This document shows, in pieces, positions 1-7,319 of a stretch of 20,647 nucleotides of DNA (position 1 is its first letter; the number at the start of each line of letters is the position of its first letter). A model generated the notes under the pieces. It worked only from the letters and a program-made list of their open reading frames with translations. It ran no database searches and had not been told where the DNA came from. Position numbers and translations under genes: made by a program. The stretch covers positions 1 to 20,647 of the forward strand of contig JAKLIT010000008.1 in assembly GCA_022709465.1 (NCBI GenBank), in the 5' to 3' direction. Source of the stretch: Candidatus Omnitrophota bacterium (GTDB lineage Bacteria > Omnitrophota > Koll11 > Pluralincolimonadales > Pluralincolimonadaceae).

Positions 1-167
1 ATCCCGAGGCCGGTCTCGATGCCCGCTATCATAGCGCGCGTGCGCGCTATCAGGGCGCGTTGCCTTGCCGTGCTGGCCGCAGCTGCGACAAGCCCCGCAA
101 GCATCATTATTATCGTCATGACGACTATGAGTTCTATTATCGTAAATCCCTTTTTACCCTTCCTCAT
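1..167 (-). CDS. Type IV pilin-like / type II pseudopilin, 5' part only
   Basis: About 55 codons are visible; the rest lies beyond the left edge. The N-terminus is a class III prepilin leader: a short basic stretch (MRKGKKG), then the cleavage point G|FTIIE with Glu at mature position 5, then about 20 hydrophobic residues (IVVMTIIMMLAGLVAAAA). The prepilin peptidase is expected to cut after Gly7 and methylate Phe8. The hydrophobic helix anchors the subunit in the inner membrane before assembly and forms the core of the pilus or pseudopilus. A strong ribosome site, GGAGGTGG at 173-180, sits 5 bases from the ATG. It lies in the last glycine codons of the upstream platform-protein gene, so the two are probably translationally coupled. 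With the C-terminal domain missing I cannot tell a major pilin from a GspG-like or minor pseudopilin. Confidence 0.85.
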   Translation of the reverse strand, partial: MRKGKKGFTIIELIVVMTIIMMLAGLVAAAASTARQRALIARTRAMIAGIETGLG

Positions 168-168
168 T

Positions 169-1434
169 TTAACCACCTCCTAGCGCGGTTACGAGCTGGA
201 ACAGCGGCAGGAACATAGCGATGACTATGAAACCTACGATAAGGCCCAGCCCGATGATCAAGAACGGTTCAAGTATGGACATGAGGCCGGTCACGGTGAC
301 ATCGACCTCTTCATCATATACGTCGGCTACTTTCAGGAGCATCTGGTCCAAGGCACCGGTCTCCTCGCCTACGGAGATCATGTTTACCGCCATCGCGGGA
401 AAGAGCCCCGCTTTAAGCAGCGGTTTCGCTACCGTCTCACCTTCCCTTACCGCGTCATGGACAACGACGATCGAGCGCGCCATCGCTTCGTTGCCCGTCG
501 TATCCTTCGCGACCATGAGCGACTGCAATATCGGAACGCCGCTGGAGAGCAGCGTGCCGAGGGTCCTCGAGAAACGCGCTATGGCTATCTTCCTTACGAG
601 CTGGCCCATAACGGGTATCTCAAGCTTGGCCTTGTCTATAAGCAACTTTGTCGCCGGCAGCCTGTACAGTATATTAAAGAGCATTATGCCTAATCCGATC
701 AATCCCAGGCCGATATACCATTTGCTCTTCGCGAAATCGCTGACTACGAGGAGCACCTTTGTCATAACGGGCAGTTCCACGTTCATTTCCTTGAATATCT
801 GCAGGAACTTAGGGACAATGAACGTTATAAGGAAGCCGAGGACCGACAAGGCCATCGTAAGTACGAGGGCCGGATATATCATCGCGGATTTGATCCTGCC
901 TTCCAACCTCTGGGATTTCTCCGCGAACTCGGCGAGTCGCGTCAATACGACTTCAAGGACGCCGCCCGCTTCGCCGGCTTTCACCGTGTTGACATACAAC
1001 GGCTCGAACGCCCTCGGGAACTTTGAAAGCGCTTCGGAGAACGAGCTTCCTCCCTCAACCTGCTCGGCGAGGCCGCGTATGGTCGCCTTCAACAGTCCGG
1101 CTTTCTCCTGCCTTTCGAGGACATAGAGCGCGCGTACGAGCGGCAGGCCGGACCCTATAAGCGTTGCCAGCTGCCTTGTAAATATCGTTACCTGCTTCGC
1201 GCTGACCCTGCCGAATGAGATCGTCATGCCGGACTTTGCCGGCTTTACATCCGCCGACCCTTCCCTCGCCCTCGAGGAGGGCGTGTCCGACTTCGACCTC
1301 TCTTCGGTTATACTTATAGGGTATAAGCCCTTCTGCCGGATCTGGTCCATAGCTTCCTGGTTCCCGGCTACTTCGAGCCTGCCCTTGGTCTCTTTGCCGT
1401 CCTTGTCTATAGCGACGTAGTTGAAGATTGCCAT
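169..1434 (-). CDS. Type IV pilus / type II secretion platform protein (PilC/GspF family)
   Basis: Polytopic inner-membrane platform protein, 421 aa, close to the family's usual 400 or so. It has a small N-terminal region (FNYVAIDKDGKETKGRL, about 4-20). A linker follows at about 45-75. Two repeated T2SSF cytoplasmic domains run at about 83-205 and 285-408; both carry the F-R-L-x-L-SG-P signature (FTRQLATLIGSGLPL and FSRTLGTLLSSGVPI) and a later GE-x-G pair (AGEAGG, VGEETG). Membrane helices are visible at about 187-209, 238-256 and 386-412. The protein couples the hexameric ATPase to pilin insertion. The start ATG has GGGAG about 11 bases upstream, and a good promoter candidate lies at 1463-1491. 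The gene is immediately followed by the pilin gene. Whether the machine is a pilus or a secretion system cannot be settled from this gene alone, so I give no symbol. Confidence 0.93.
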   Translation of the reverse strand: MAIFNYVAIDKDGKETKGRLEVAGNQEAMDQIRQKGLYPISITEERSKSDTPSSRAREGSADVKPAKSGMTISFGRVSAKQVTIFTRQLATLIGSGLPLVRALYVLERQEKAGLLKATIRGLAEQVEGGSSFSEALSKFPRAFEPLYVNTVKAGEAGGVLEVVLTRLAEFAEKSQRLEGRIKSAMIYPALVLTMALSVLGFLITFIVPKFLQIFKEMNVELPVMTKVLLVVSDFAKSKWYIGLGLIGLGIMLFNILYRLPATKLLIDKAKLEIPVMGQLVRKIAIARFSRTLGTLLSSGVPILQSLMVAKDTTGNEAMARSIVVVHDAVREGETVAKPLLKAGLFPAMAVNMISVGEETGALDQMLLKVADVYDEEVDVTVTGLMSILEPFLIIGLGLIVGFIVIAMFLPLFQLVTALGGG

Positions 1435-1462
1435 AACCTGTTCTCCCTTAATCTATAATATA

Positions 1463-1491
1463 AATATACCTTATCAAAACGCCTTTGTCAA
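1463..1491 (-). promoter_or_regulatory. Sigma70-type promoter in front of the PilC/GspF and pilin genes
   Basis: Read on the minus strand, TTGACA (1486-1491) is followed by a 17-base spacer and TATATT (1463-1468). That is a perfect -35, optimal spacing and a 5/6 -10 match. Initiation would fall near 1456, giving a leader of about 22 bases containing GGGAG before the ATG at 1434. It lies in the 69-base gap after the upstream ATPase gene, one of the widest gaps here. No experimental support. Confidence 0.6.
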
Positions 1492-1497
1492 AGGCGC
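1476..1497 (-). terminator. Terminator-like hairpin after the second assembly ATPase gene
   Basis: On the minus strand CGCCTTTGACAAAGGCG (1480-1496) can fold into a 7-bp stem with a 3-base loop, followed by TTTT (1476-1479). It begins about 7 bases after the stop codon of the ATPase gene (1504-1506). The U-tract is short, so it may be only a partial terminator or pause site. Its loop and 3' arm overlap the -35 box of the promoter at 1463-1491. Confidence 0.4.
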
Positions 1498-1503
1498 AAA
1501 AAA

Positions 1504-3237
1504 CTATAACACGGAGGTCTGGGCCTCCTTTAATACCTCCTCGACGCTCGTGATCCCCGCGTTGATCTTATCAAGCCCGTCCTGCAGCAGGGTCTTCATG
1601 CCGTTTTCTATTGCAGCATTCTTTATAAGGGCGGTATGCGCCCTTTCGATGACGAGAGCGCGTATCTTTTCGTTCAATACAAGGAGCTCGTATATGCCGG
1701 TCCTTCCTTTATATCCCGAATTATTGCATTTGACGCACCCGGCCCCTTTGTAGAATTTATGCGATTTGGCCTCCTCGGGCTTGATCCCGAGGTCCGCGAT
1801 GATCTCCGGTTCCGGCGTATACTCCTCCTTGCAGAACGTGCATATCTTCCTGACAAGCCTCTGCGCGAGGACCGCCTCAAGCGTGGACGTCACGAGGAAC
1901 GGCTCGACGCCCATATCGACAAGCCTCGTTATAGTTCCTGCGGCGTCGTTCGTGTGCAAGGTGGAGAATACGAGATGGCCCGTCAGAGACGCCTGGATCG
2001 CGATCTGCGCGGTCTCGGCGTCCCTTATCTCTCCTACCATGATTATATCCGGGTCCTGCCTTAATATATGGCGCAGGGATGACGCGAACGTGAGTCCTAT
2101 CTTCGCGTTGATCGGCACCTGTATGACACCCTTGAGGTCGTACTCTACGGGGTCTTCGGTCGTGATGACCTTATACTCTATCTTGTTGATCTCTTTCATG
2201 CACCCGTAAAGCGTTGTCGTCTTGCCGCAACCGGTCGGGCCCGTCGCAAGGAATATGCCGTTGGGCTTCTGTATTATGCCGCGAATCCTTTTCTTCGTGT
2301 CATCGAGCATGCCGACCTCATCGATCGACAAGCTGACGGTCGTCCTGTCGAGGACCCTCATGACGACGCTTTCGCCGAATATCGTCGGCAGCGTGGAGAT
2401 ACGAAGGTCGACGCTCTTGCCTTCTATGGTGACCATTATACGGCCGTCCTGGGGGAGGCGGCGTTCAGCAATGTCGAGGTTCGCCATGACTTTGATCCTG
2501 GACGAGAGTCCGAGGCTTAAGTTCTTCGGCGGTCTTGCTACTTCATACAGGACTCCGTCCACCCTGTACCTTATCCTGTAGTCCTGCTCGAAAGGCTCAA
2601 AATGGATATCGGAGGCCTTCTCTTTTACGCCCTGGAGCAGTATCATGTTCAGCAGTTTTATGACGGGAGCGCGAGACGCTAGTTCCTGCAGTGTCGCGAT
2701 ATCGTTGACTTCCTCGCCGACAGGGACGAGCTCCATCTTCTCCCCGAAGACGCCGAGCACGTCCTGTATCGTCTCCCCTTCGGAACCGTAATACCTCTGT
2801 ATCTGCTCTTTTATCTCCTCGTCGCTCGCGACGACGCCTTTTATGTTCATGCCGAGCGTGAACCTGAGGTCATCGAAAGCGGCGACGTTCAGCGGGTCAG
2901 CTATAGCGATCGAGAGCTGGTTGCCTTCAACCGAGATCGGCATTATTGTATAGATCTTCGCGACGGAGGCCGGGACCTTATCGATAACCTCCCTCGGTAT
3001 CTTCATATCCTTGAGCCTTATGACCGAGAAACCCGACCGAGCTCCGAGCAGCTGCAGGATATCGTCTTCTTTAACGACGCCCATATCGACGAAGATCCTC
3101 CCGAGCAGCTTTCCGGTAAGCTTCTGCTCTTCGAGGGCCTGCTCGAGCTGGTGCTCGTTTATCATCTTCTTATCGAGCAGCAGCTGGCCTATCTTCTTAT
3201 ATTTTTCCTGCTTCGGCTGGTCTTTTTCAGTAGCCAT
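1504..3237 (-). CDS. PilB/GspE-family pilus or secretion assembly ATPase, copy 2
   Basis: Hexameric cytoplasmic ATPase that drives pilin or pseudopilin assembly, 577 aa, full family length. An N-terminal MshEN/T2SSE_N domain spans about 10-150 (KKIGQLLLDKKMI near its start). The N2 domain has the signature ASDIHFEP at 208-215. Walker A is GPTGCGKTT at 333-341, with Cys in place of the usual Ser at position 5. The Asp box is TTEDPVEY (359-366), Walker B DPDIIMVGEIRD (395-406) and the His box STLHTN (425-430). A C-terminal zinc motif has two CxxC pairs, C466/C469 and C501/C504. The zinc motif and N-terminal domain favour the assembly type (PilB/GspE/MshE) over PilT-type retraction. It starts 2 bases after the preceding paralogue, with GAGG upstream of the ATG. 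The two copies are similar throughout but clearly diverged. Confidence 0.93.
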   Translation of the reverse strand: MATEKDQPKQEKYKKIGQLLLDKKMINEHQLEQALEEQKLTGKLLGRIFVDMGVVKEDDILQLLGARSGFSVIRLKDMKIPREVIDKVPASVAKIYTIMPISVEGNQLSIAIADPLNVAAFDDLRFTLGMNIKGVVASDEEIKEQIQRYYGSEGETIQDVLGVFGEKMELVPVGEEVNDIATLQELASRAPVIKLLNMILLQGVKEKASDIHFEPFEQDYRIRYRVDGVLYEVARPPKNLSLGLSSRIKVMANLDIAERRLPQDGRIMVTIEGKSVDLRISTLPTIFGESVVMRVLDRTTVSLSIDEVGMLDDTKKRIRGIIQKPNGIFLATGPTGCGKTTTLYGCMKEINKIEYKVITTEDPVEYDLKGVIQVPINAKIGLTFASSLRHILRQDPDIIMVGEIRDAETAQIAIQASLTGHLVFSTLHTNDAAGTITRLVDMGVEPFLVTSTLEAVLAQRLVRKICTFCKEEYTPEPEIIADLGIKPEEAKSHKFYKGAGCVKCNNSGYKGRTGIYELLVLNEKIRALVIERAHTALIKNAAIENGMKTLLQDGLDKINAGITSVEEVLKEAQTSVL

Positions 3238-3239
3238 AC

Positions 3240-4949
3240 CTATTCCTCGTAACCGTGCGTGATGCGCACGACCTCGGATATCGTAGTAATGCCTTCCTTT
3301 ACCTTGTTCAGGCCGTCTTCCCTCAACAGCTTCATGCCGTTCCTGCGCGCGGCGTCGCGTATTTCGTAAGAGGAGAGACGCTTGACGACCATCTCGCGTA
3401 TCTCGTCATTGTTAACAAGGAGCTCGAATATCCCTATCCTTCCCTTATATCCGGTATAGTTACACATCTTGCATCCCTTGCCCTTTGAAAGGTGGAGCTC
3501 TTCCGCTTTCGGGTCCCCCGGCTTGTATCCGAGCACAAACAATTCCTCTATGGAAGGCTTATAGGGCTCCTTGCAGTTCTGGCATATCTTGCGCACGAGC
3601 CTTTGCGCCATGATCGCCTGGACCGTAGAACTGACAAGGTATGATTTGACGCCCATATCTATCAGGCGCGTGAACGCACCGGCGGCATCGTTCGTATGCA
3701 GGGTCGAGAAGAGCAAGTGGCCGGTAAGCGCGGCCTGGATCGCGATCGAGCCGGTCTCGAAATCGCGGATCTCGCCGACCATTATGACATCGGGCGCCTG
3801 CCTCAGCATCGTCCTCAGCCCGGAGGCGAAGGTGAGCCCGATCGACGGCCGCACATGGACCTGGTTGATACCGGATATCTGGTACTCGACCGGGTCCTCG
3901 ACCGTTATCAGTTTCTTGTTCGGCTTATTTATATAACTCAACGCGGCATAGAGCGTGGTCGTCTTGCCGCTTCCGGTAGGGCCCGTAATAAGCAACATCC
4001 CGTAAGGAAGGTGGATGAGTTTCTCGAATGTGTCGGCATCCTCGTGAAGGAAACCCAGCTCCGCGAGGCCGAGCATGAAGCTCGACTTATCGAGGATCCT
4101 CATGACGACACTCTCGCCGTACAGCGCGGGAAGCGTCGAGACGCGCAGGTCGAGGTCCTTGCCCATTCCCTGGATCCTTATCCTTCCGTCCTGCGGCAGC
4201 CTCTTCTCGGCGATGTTCATGCCGGCCATGATCTTCAACCGGCTCAATATCGAGGGCTGCAGCTGTTTCGGCGGGCCGGGCACTTCGTGCAGGACGCCGT
4301 CTATCCTGTACCTTACGCGGAATTTGTCTTCGAGCGGCTCGACATGGATATCAGACGCGCGGTTCTTCACGGCTTCCGATATTATCTGGGTAACGAGCTT
4401 GATTATAGGCGCTTCGTCCTTCTGCTCTTCCTTTACGACCTCGCCGGCCACTCCCTTGAAGGAGACAGCGGCGGAATCGTCCTGCTTCTGCGCGACCGCG
4501 TCGAGGATGTTCTTGCTGCCGCCGTAATGCTTTTCGAGAGCTATGTTGACGTTCGTCTCCGAACTCAGGACGAAATCGAGTTTCGCGCCCGTTAACGACT
4601 CGAGGTTATCCTGGGCGAGAAGGTTGAGCGGGTCATCGGTGGCGACGGTCAAAACACCGTTCTCGAATTTCAGCGGGACCATCTTATGGCGGTATGCGAC
4701 TGCGGGTTTTATCTTTGAGAGGATATCGAACGGTATCTCCATGTCGAAGATGGGAGTGCGGACCAGCGAGAACTCCTGGACTATGAGGTCCCTGAGCTGC
4801 TCGGTCTGCATGAAGCCGATCCCGTTCAGGACTTCGGAAAGGCGGCTGCCGGATTCCAGTTGGGATTTCAGGACGCTCTTTAGCTGCGATTCGTCGAGTA
4901 TCCCGATCGACCTGAGGTATTCGCCTATTAGCCTGCTTCTATTGATCAA
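3240..4949 (-). CDS. PilB/GspE-family pilus or secretion assembly ATPase, copy 1 (TTG start)
   Basis: A 569-aa paralogue of the following gene with the same architecture: N-terminal MshEN/T2SSE_N domain (about 5-145), a variable linker (about 150-178), and N2 signature ASDIHVEP (198-205). Walker A is canonical, GPTGSGKTT (323-331). The Asp box is TVEDPVEY, Walker B APDVIMVGEIRD (385-396), the His box STLHTN, and zinc CxxC pairs are C456/C459 and C493/C496. All catalytic motifs are intact. The start is TTG (4947-4949), overlapping the larC stop as TTGA. No ATG or GTG exists between it and an in-frame stop a few codons upstream, and GGGGGAG at 4961-4967 is well placed. Translation is probably coupled to larC. 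No PilT, PilM, PilQ or GspD is in view, so I cannot say which machine each ATPase serves. Confidence 0.93.
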   Translation of the reverse strand: MINRSRLIGEYLRSIGILDESQLKSVLKSQLESGSRLSEVLNGIGFMQTEQLRDLIVQEFSLVRTPIFDMEIPFDILSKIKPAVAYRHKMVPLKFENGVLTVATDDPLNLLAQDNLESLTGAKLDFVLSSETNVNIALEKHYGGSKNILDAVAQKQDDSAAVSFKGVAGEVVKEEQKDEAPIIKLVTQIISEAVKNRASDIHVEPLEDKFRVRYRIDGVLHEVPGPPKQLQPSILSRLKIMAGMNIAEKRLPQDGRIRIQGMGKDLDLRVSTLPALYGESVVMRILDKSSFMLGLAELGFLHEDADTFEKLIHLPYGMLLITGPTGSGKTTTLYAALSYINKPNKKLITVEDPVEYQISGINQVHVRPSIGLTFASGLRTMLRQAPDVIMVGEIRDFETGSIAIQAALTGHLLFSTLHTNDAAGAFTRLIDMGVKSYLVSSTVQAIMAQRLVRKICQNCKEPYKPSIEELFVLGYKPGDPKAEELHLSKGKGCKMCNYTGYKGRIGIFELLVNNDEIREMVVKRLSSYEIRDAARRNGMKLLREDGLNKVKEGITTISEVVRITHGYEE

Positions 4950-6169
4950 AGCCCGACTTTCTCCCCCTTATCTCTTCGAGCCGCGTCGAGGGCTTCGCGC
5001 CTTACGCGCGCGAAAGATACCTTCGCTTTTTTTGCGGCTTTTGCGCAATCGTCAAATTCCGGAGAAACCGTTATTAGCTTCCTGTTGCTGAAGCCAAGCT
5101 TTACCCTTATATTACCATATTTTGTGTTTACTTCAACTATTTTACGGCCGAGGACGTCCCTTTCGGCATCGTGGCGCCTTATGCCGAATGTCGGCGTCTC
5201 CTCGAATATCATCTCCGTCAGGCGCTGCGCGTCGTTCTTCCCGGAGATCACGGTCAGCACGCACCCGGGGCGTGATTTTTTCATTATGACCGGCGTCACG
5301 TATACGTCGAGCGCCCCGGCATCGAGAAGCTTCTGCGTAAGGTAACTGTATACCTGCGGGTTCATATCGTCGATATTGGTCTCGAGTATCGTAACGCGCG
5401 CGTCGTGCGGCCCTGCCGCGGGACCTTCTGCCTCCGTTTCACACAGCATGGCCCTCAGCAGGTTAGCGTGCCCCGGTATCTCGAGAGACCCGGCGCCGTA
5501 ACCCGACCTTAATATCCGGCATCCGGGGATATTCCCGCTGCCGCGCCCTGCGGAAAACGTCTTCAGTATCGCGGCTCCCGTGGGCGTTATGATCTCAAAA
5601 GGGGTATCTTCTATGGTTATATCGAACCCTTCCAGCAGGTATGCGGTCGCGGGCGCGGGGTTCGGGAATACCGCGCCGTGCACGAGCACGGTGCCCGACC
5701 CGGAAACGATACCGGACGCGAAAACGCGCTCCACCCCGAGGGCTTCCATGCCTATGCATGCGCCCACTATATCGACCACGGAATCGATATCCCCGACCTC
5801 GTGGAAATGCACCTTTGCGGGGACGGTGCCGTGCGCTTTAGCCTCGGCCTTCGCGAGGTTGGTAAACACCGCTATGGACATTTCCTTCACGCGGGCGGAA
5901 AGCCCCGAGGCCCTTATCGCGCGTGAGATACCCGCGAATGTCTTCTCTTCCGTATGTTCATGGACTTGATGCTTTTTATATTCCACATCGAACTTGACGC
6001 CGGCTATGCCGGAACGCTTTACCTTGCGGGCGGATATTCGATACTTGCCTATCTTCATCCTGCGCAGTCCCGATTCGAGCCGCCCAATATCGAGGCCGCA
6101 TCCTATCAGCGCGCCTATGAACATATCACCGCTTATTCCGCTCCGGCAATCAAGGCGAAGTATCTTCAT
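4946..6169 (-). CDS. larC: LarC, nickel-pincer cofactor nickel insertase
   Basis: CTP-dependent enzyme that inserts nickel into the dithiodicarboxy pyridinium mononucleotide to complete the nickel-pincer nucleotide (NPN) cofactor, known from the lactate racemase system. The 407-aa product is complete. The N-terminal signature DCRSGISGDM is at 7-16, a His-rich patch at 67-72, and the motif HFHEVGDIDSVVD at 121-133. TPTGAA is at 195-200, ETNIDDMNPQ at 263-272, KKSRPG at 297-302 and TPTFGIRR at 325-332. In Lactobacillus plantarum the two halves are joined by programmed frameshifting; here they are one uninterrupted frame. The start ATG (6167-6169) overlaps the larB stop as ATGA. The same frame stays open far upstream through larB, but LarC homology begins only at this ATG. 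LarA and LarE are not in the window, so the client enzyme is unknown. Confidence 0.93.
   Translation of the reverse strand: MKILRLDCRSGISGDMFIGALIGCGLDIGRLESGLRRMKIGKYRISARKVKRSGIAGVKFDVEYKKHQVHEHTEEKTFAGISRAIRASGLSARVKEMSIAVFTNLAKAEAKAHGTVPAKVHFHEVGDIDSVVDIVGACIGMEALGVERVFASGIVSGSGTVLVHGAVFPNPAPATAYLLEGFDITIEDTPFEIITPTGAAILKTFSAGRGSGNIPGCRILRSGYGAGSLEIPGHANLLRAMLCETEAEGPAAGPHDARVTILETNIDDMNPQVYSYLTQKLLDAGALDVYVTPVIMKKSRPGCVLTVISGKNDAQRLTEMIFEETPTFGIRRHDAERDVLGRKIVEVNTKYGNIRVKLGFSNRKLITVSPEFDDCAKAAKKAKVSFARVRREALDAARRDKGEKVGL
4961..4967 (-). promoter_or_regulatory. Ribosome binding site that supports the TTG start of the first assembly ATPase gene
   Basis: GGGGGAG on the minus strand, about 11 bases before TTG (4947-4949) and inside the 3' end of larC. 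It is the only plausible initiation site in that frame after an upstream in-frame TAA, so it fixes the start. Confidence 0.6.
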
Positions 6170-6915
6170 TTTGTTATGAGCCCCGCGAAATAACCCGCGC
6201 CGAACCCGTTGTCTATGTTCATCACGCATACGCCCGGCGCGCATGAGTTCAGCATCGTCAGCAGCGGCGAGAGCCCCGCGAAAGAAGCGCCGTATCCGAC
6301 CGACGTCGGCACCGCAATGACGGGGCAGGCGGCGAGCCCTCCGATTATCGAGGCGAGGGCCCCCTCCATTCCGGCGACGACAATTATTGCCTTCGACTTC
6401 CTTATCATTGGGATATTCCCTACGATCCTGTGCAGGCCGGCGACCCCGACATCGTATATCTTGGCCGTCCTGCAACCTATGAGTTCGAGAGTTTGCGCGG
6501 CCTCTTCGGCCACCGGTATGTCGGAAGTGCCGGCGGTTATTATCGTGACCGGGCCCCTCTTCCGGGGCGGTTTTCTTTTCTGCAAATATATCATCCCGGC
6601 CATCTCGTTGAAACACAGACCTTCTATATCGCGCGACAGGAACCTGAAGAGCCGCGGGCCTGCCTTCGTTATAAGCAGCGTGCCGCCGCCGGAGGCGATC
6701 CTCGATGCGATACGGGCTATGTGGGCATCCTGCTTTCCCGGGGCGAATACGACCTCCGGAAAACCCTTGCGGACAGGACGGTGGAAATCTATCTTTGCGC
6801 ACCCTATATCGTGGAACGGGAAATGCTCCAGGTCCTTCATCGCGGCGCGTTCGGAGATCTTTCCGTCCTTAAGGCGGGAGAGCACTTTCCTTATCGAGTT
6901 TTTCGAATAGTCCAT
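6166..6915 (-). CDS. larB: LarB, nicotinate-adenine dinucleotide carboxylase/hydrolase
   Basis: First step of NPN cofactor synthesis: carboxylation of the pyridinium ring of nicotinic acid adenine dinucleotide and release of AMP, giving the substrate for LarE. The 249-aa product has the usual length. An N-terminal helical region precedes a PurE/AIR-carboxylase-like core. Diagnostic motifs are AGTSDIPVAEEA (128-139), DVGVAGLHR (155-163), GMEGALAS (182-189), VPTSVGYGASF (202-212) and NIDNGFGAGYF (233-243). Its start ATG lies 5 bases after the stop of the small HTH-membrane gene, with AGG just upstream. The end overlaps larC by four bases (ATGA), which ties production of the two pathway enzymes together. 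No catalytic residue appears to be missing. Confidence 0.93.
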   Translation of the reverse strand: MDYSKNSIRKVLSRLKDGKISERAAMKDLEHFPFHDIGCAKIDFHRPVRKGFPEVVFAPGKQDAHIARIASRIASGGGTLLITKAGPRLFRFLSRDIEGLCFNEMAGMIYLQKRKPPRKRGPVTIITAGTSDIPVAEEAAQTLELIGCRTAKIYDVGVAGLHRIVGNIPMIRKSKAIIVVAGMEGALASIIGGLAACPVIAVPTSVGYGASFAGLSPLLTMLNSCAPGVCVMNIDNGFGAGYFAGLITK

Positions 6916-6920
6916 GATGC

Positions 6921-7319
6921 CTATCTTTTGGTGACAATAACGGCAATGAGAAGCGATATCAGGATGAACGCGAGTATAAAGAAATCATTGTAATAGAAGA
7001 AGTCCCTTATCCTGTCGAAGAAAGAGTACCCGTGTTTCGGGTCGGGACCCTGCGGAGGCGGGGTCAGGTGGTATATCGGGACTGACTGGTGCTTCAGGAG
7101 CCTCAACCTGCTGCGCAGGGCTTCCACCTGCCCCTTCCTGAACCTGAGGAATTTCCCGCCGATGTTATACGCCGGGATCTTCCCTTCGGCGACAAAAGCC
7201 CTGACGTCCTCCTCGTTGAGCTCGAGGAGCCCGGCGGCCTCCTCGAGGCTTATGAGCCTCTCGGATTCCTTCCGGTCGTCGTAGGGCCTATTTGACTCGC
7301 TCCGATGCAATCCATTCAT
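6921..7319 (-). CDS. Small protein: excisionase-type helix-turn-helix plus C-terminal membrane helix
   Basis: A 132-aa protein with no name that I recognise. Residues 22-70 match the excisionase/MerR-like HTH_17 pattern: ISLEEAAGLLELNEEDVRAF, then GKIPAYNIGGKFLRF, then a basic stretch rich in Arg (68-75). A Pro-rich linker follows (84-93, HLTPPPQGPD). After an aromatic amphipathic segment (FFDRIRDFFYYNDFF) one hydrophobic helix spans about 113-129, ending in TKR at the C-terminus. So it looks like a DNA-binding domain held on the cytoplasmic face by a tail anchor. The chosen ATG (7317-7319) overlaps the bactofilin-HTH gene by 32 bases and lacks a clear ribosome site, so the start is uncertain. 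Coupling and the matching HTH domain suggest it works with that protein. This is inference. Confidence 0.8.
   Translation of the reverse strand: MNGLHRSESNRPYDDRKESERLISLEEAAGLLELNEEDVRAFVAEGKIPAYNIGGKFLRFRKGQVEALRSRLRLLKHQSVPIYHLTPPPQGPDPKHGYSFFDRIRDFFYYNDFFILAFILISLLIAVIVTKR

Noticed and set aside
6170..6802. Open frame extending larC upstream by about 211 codons, giving a 618-aa reading.
   Set aside because: The extension is Arg-rich, unlike any LarC, and lies out of frame over the well-supported larB. The ATGA junction and LarC homology both place the start at 6169.
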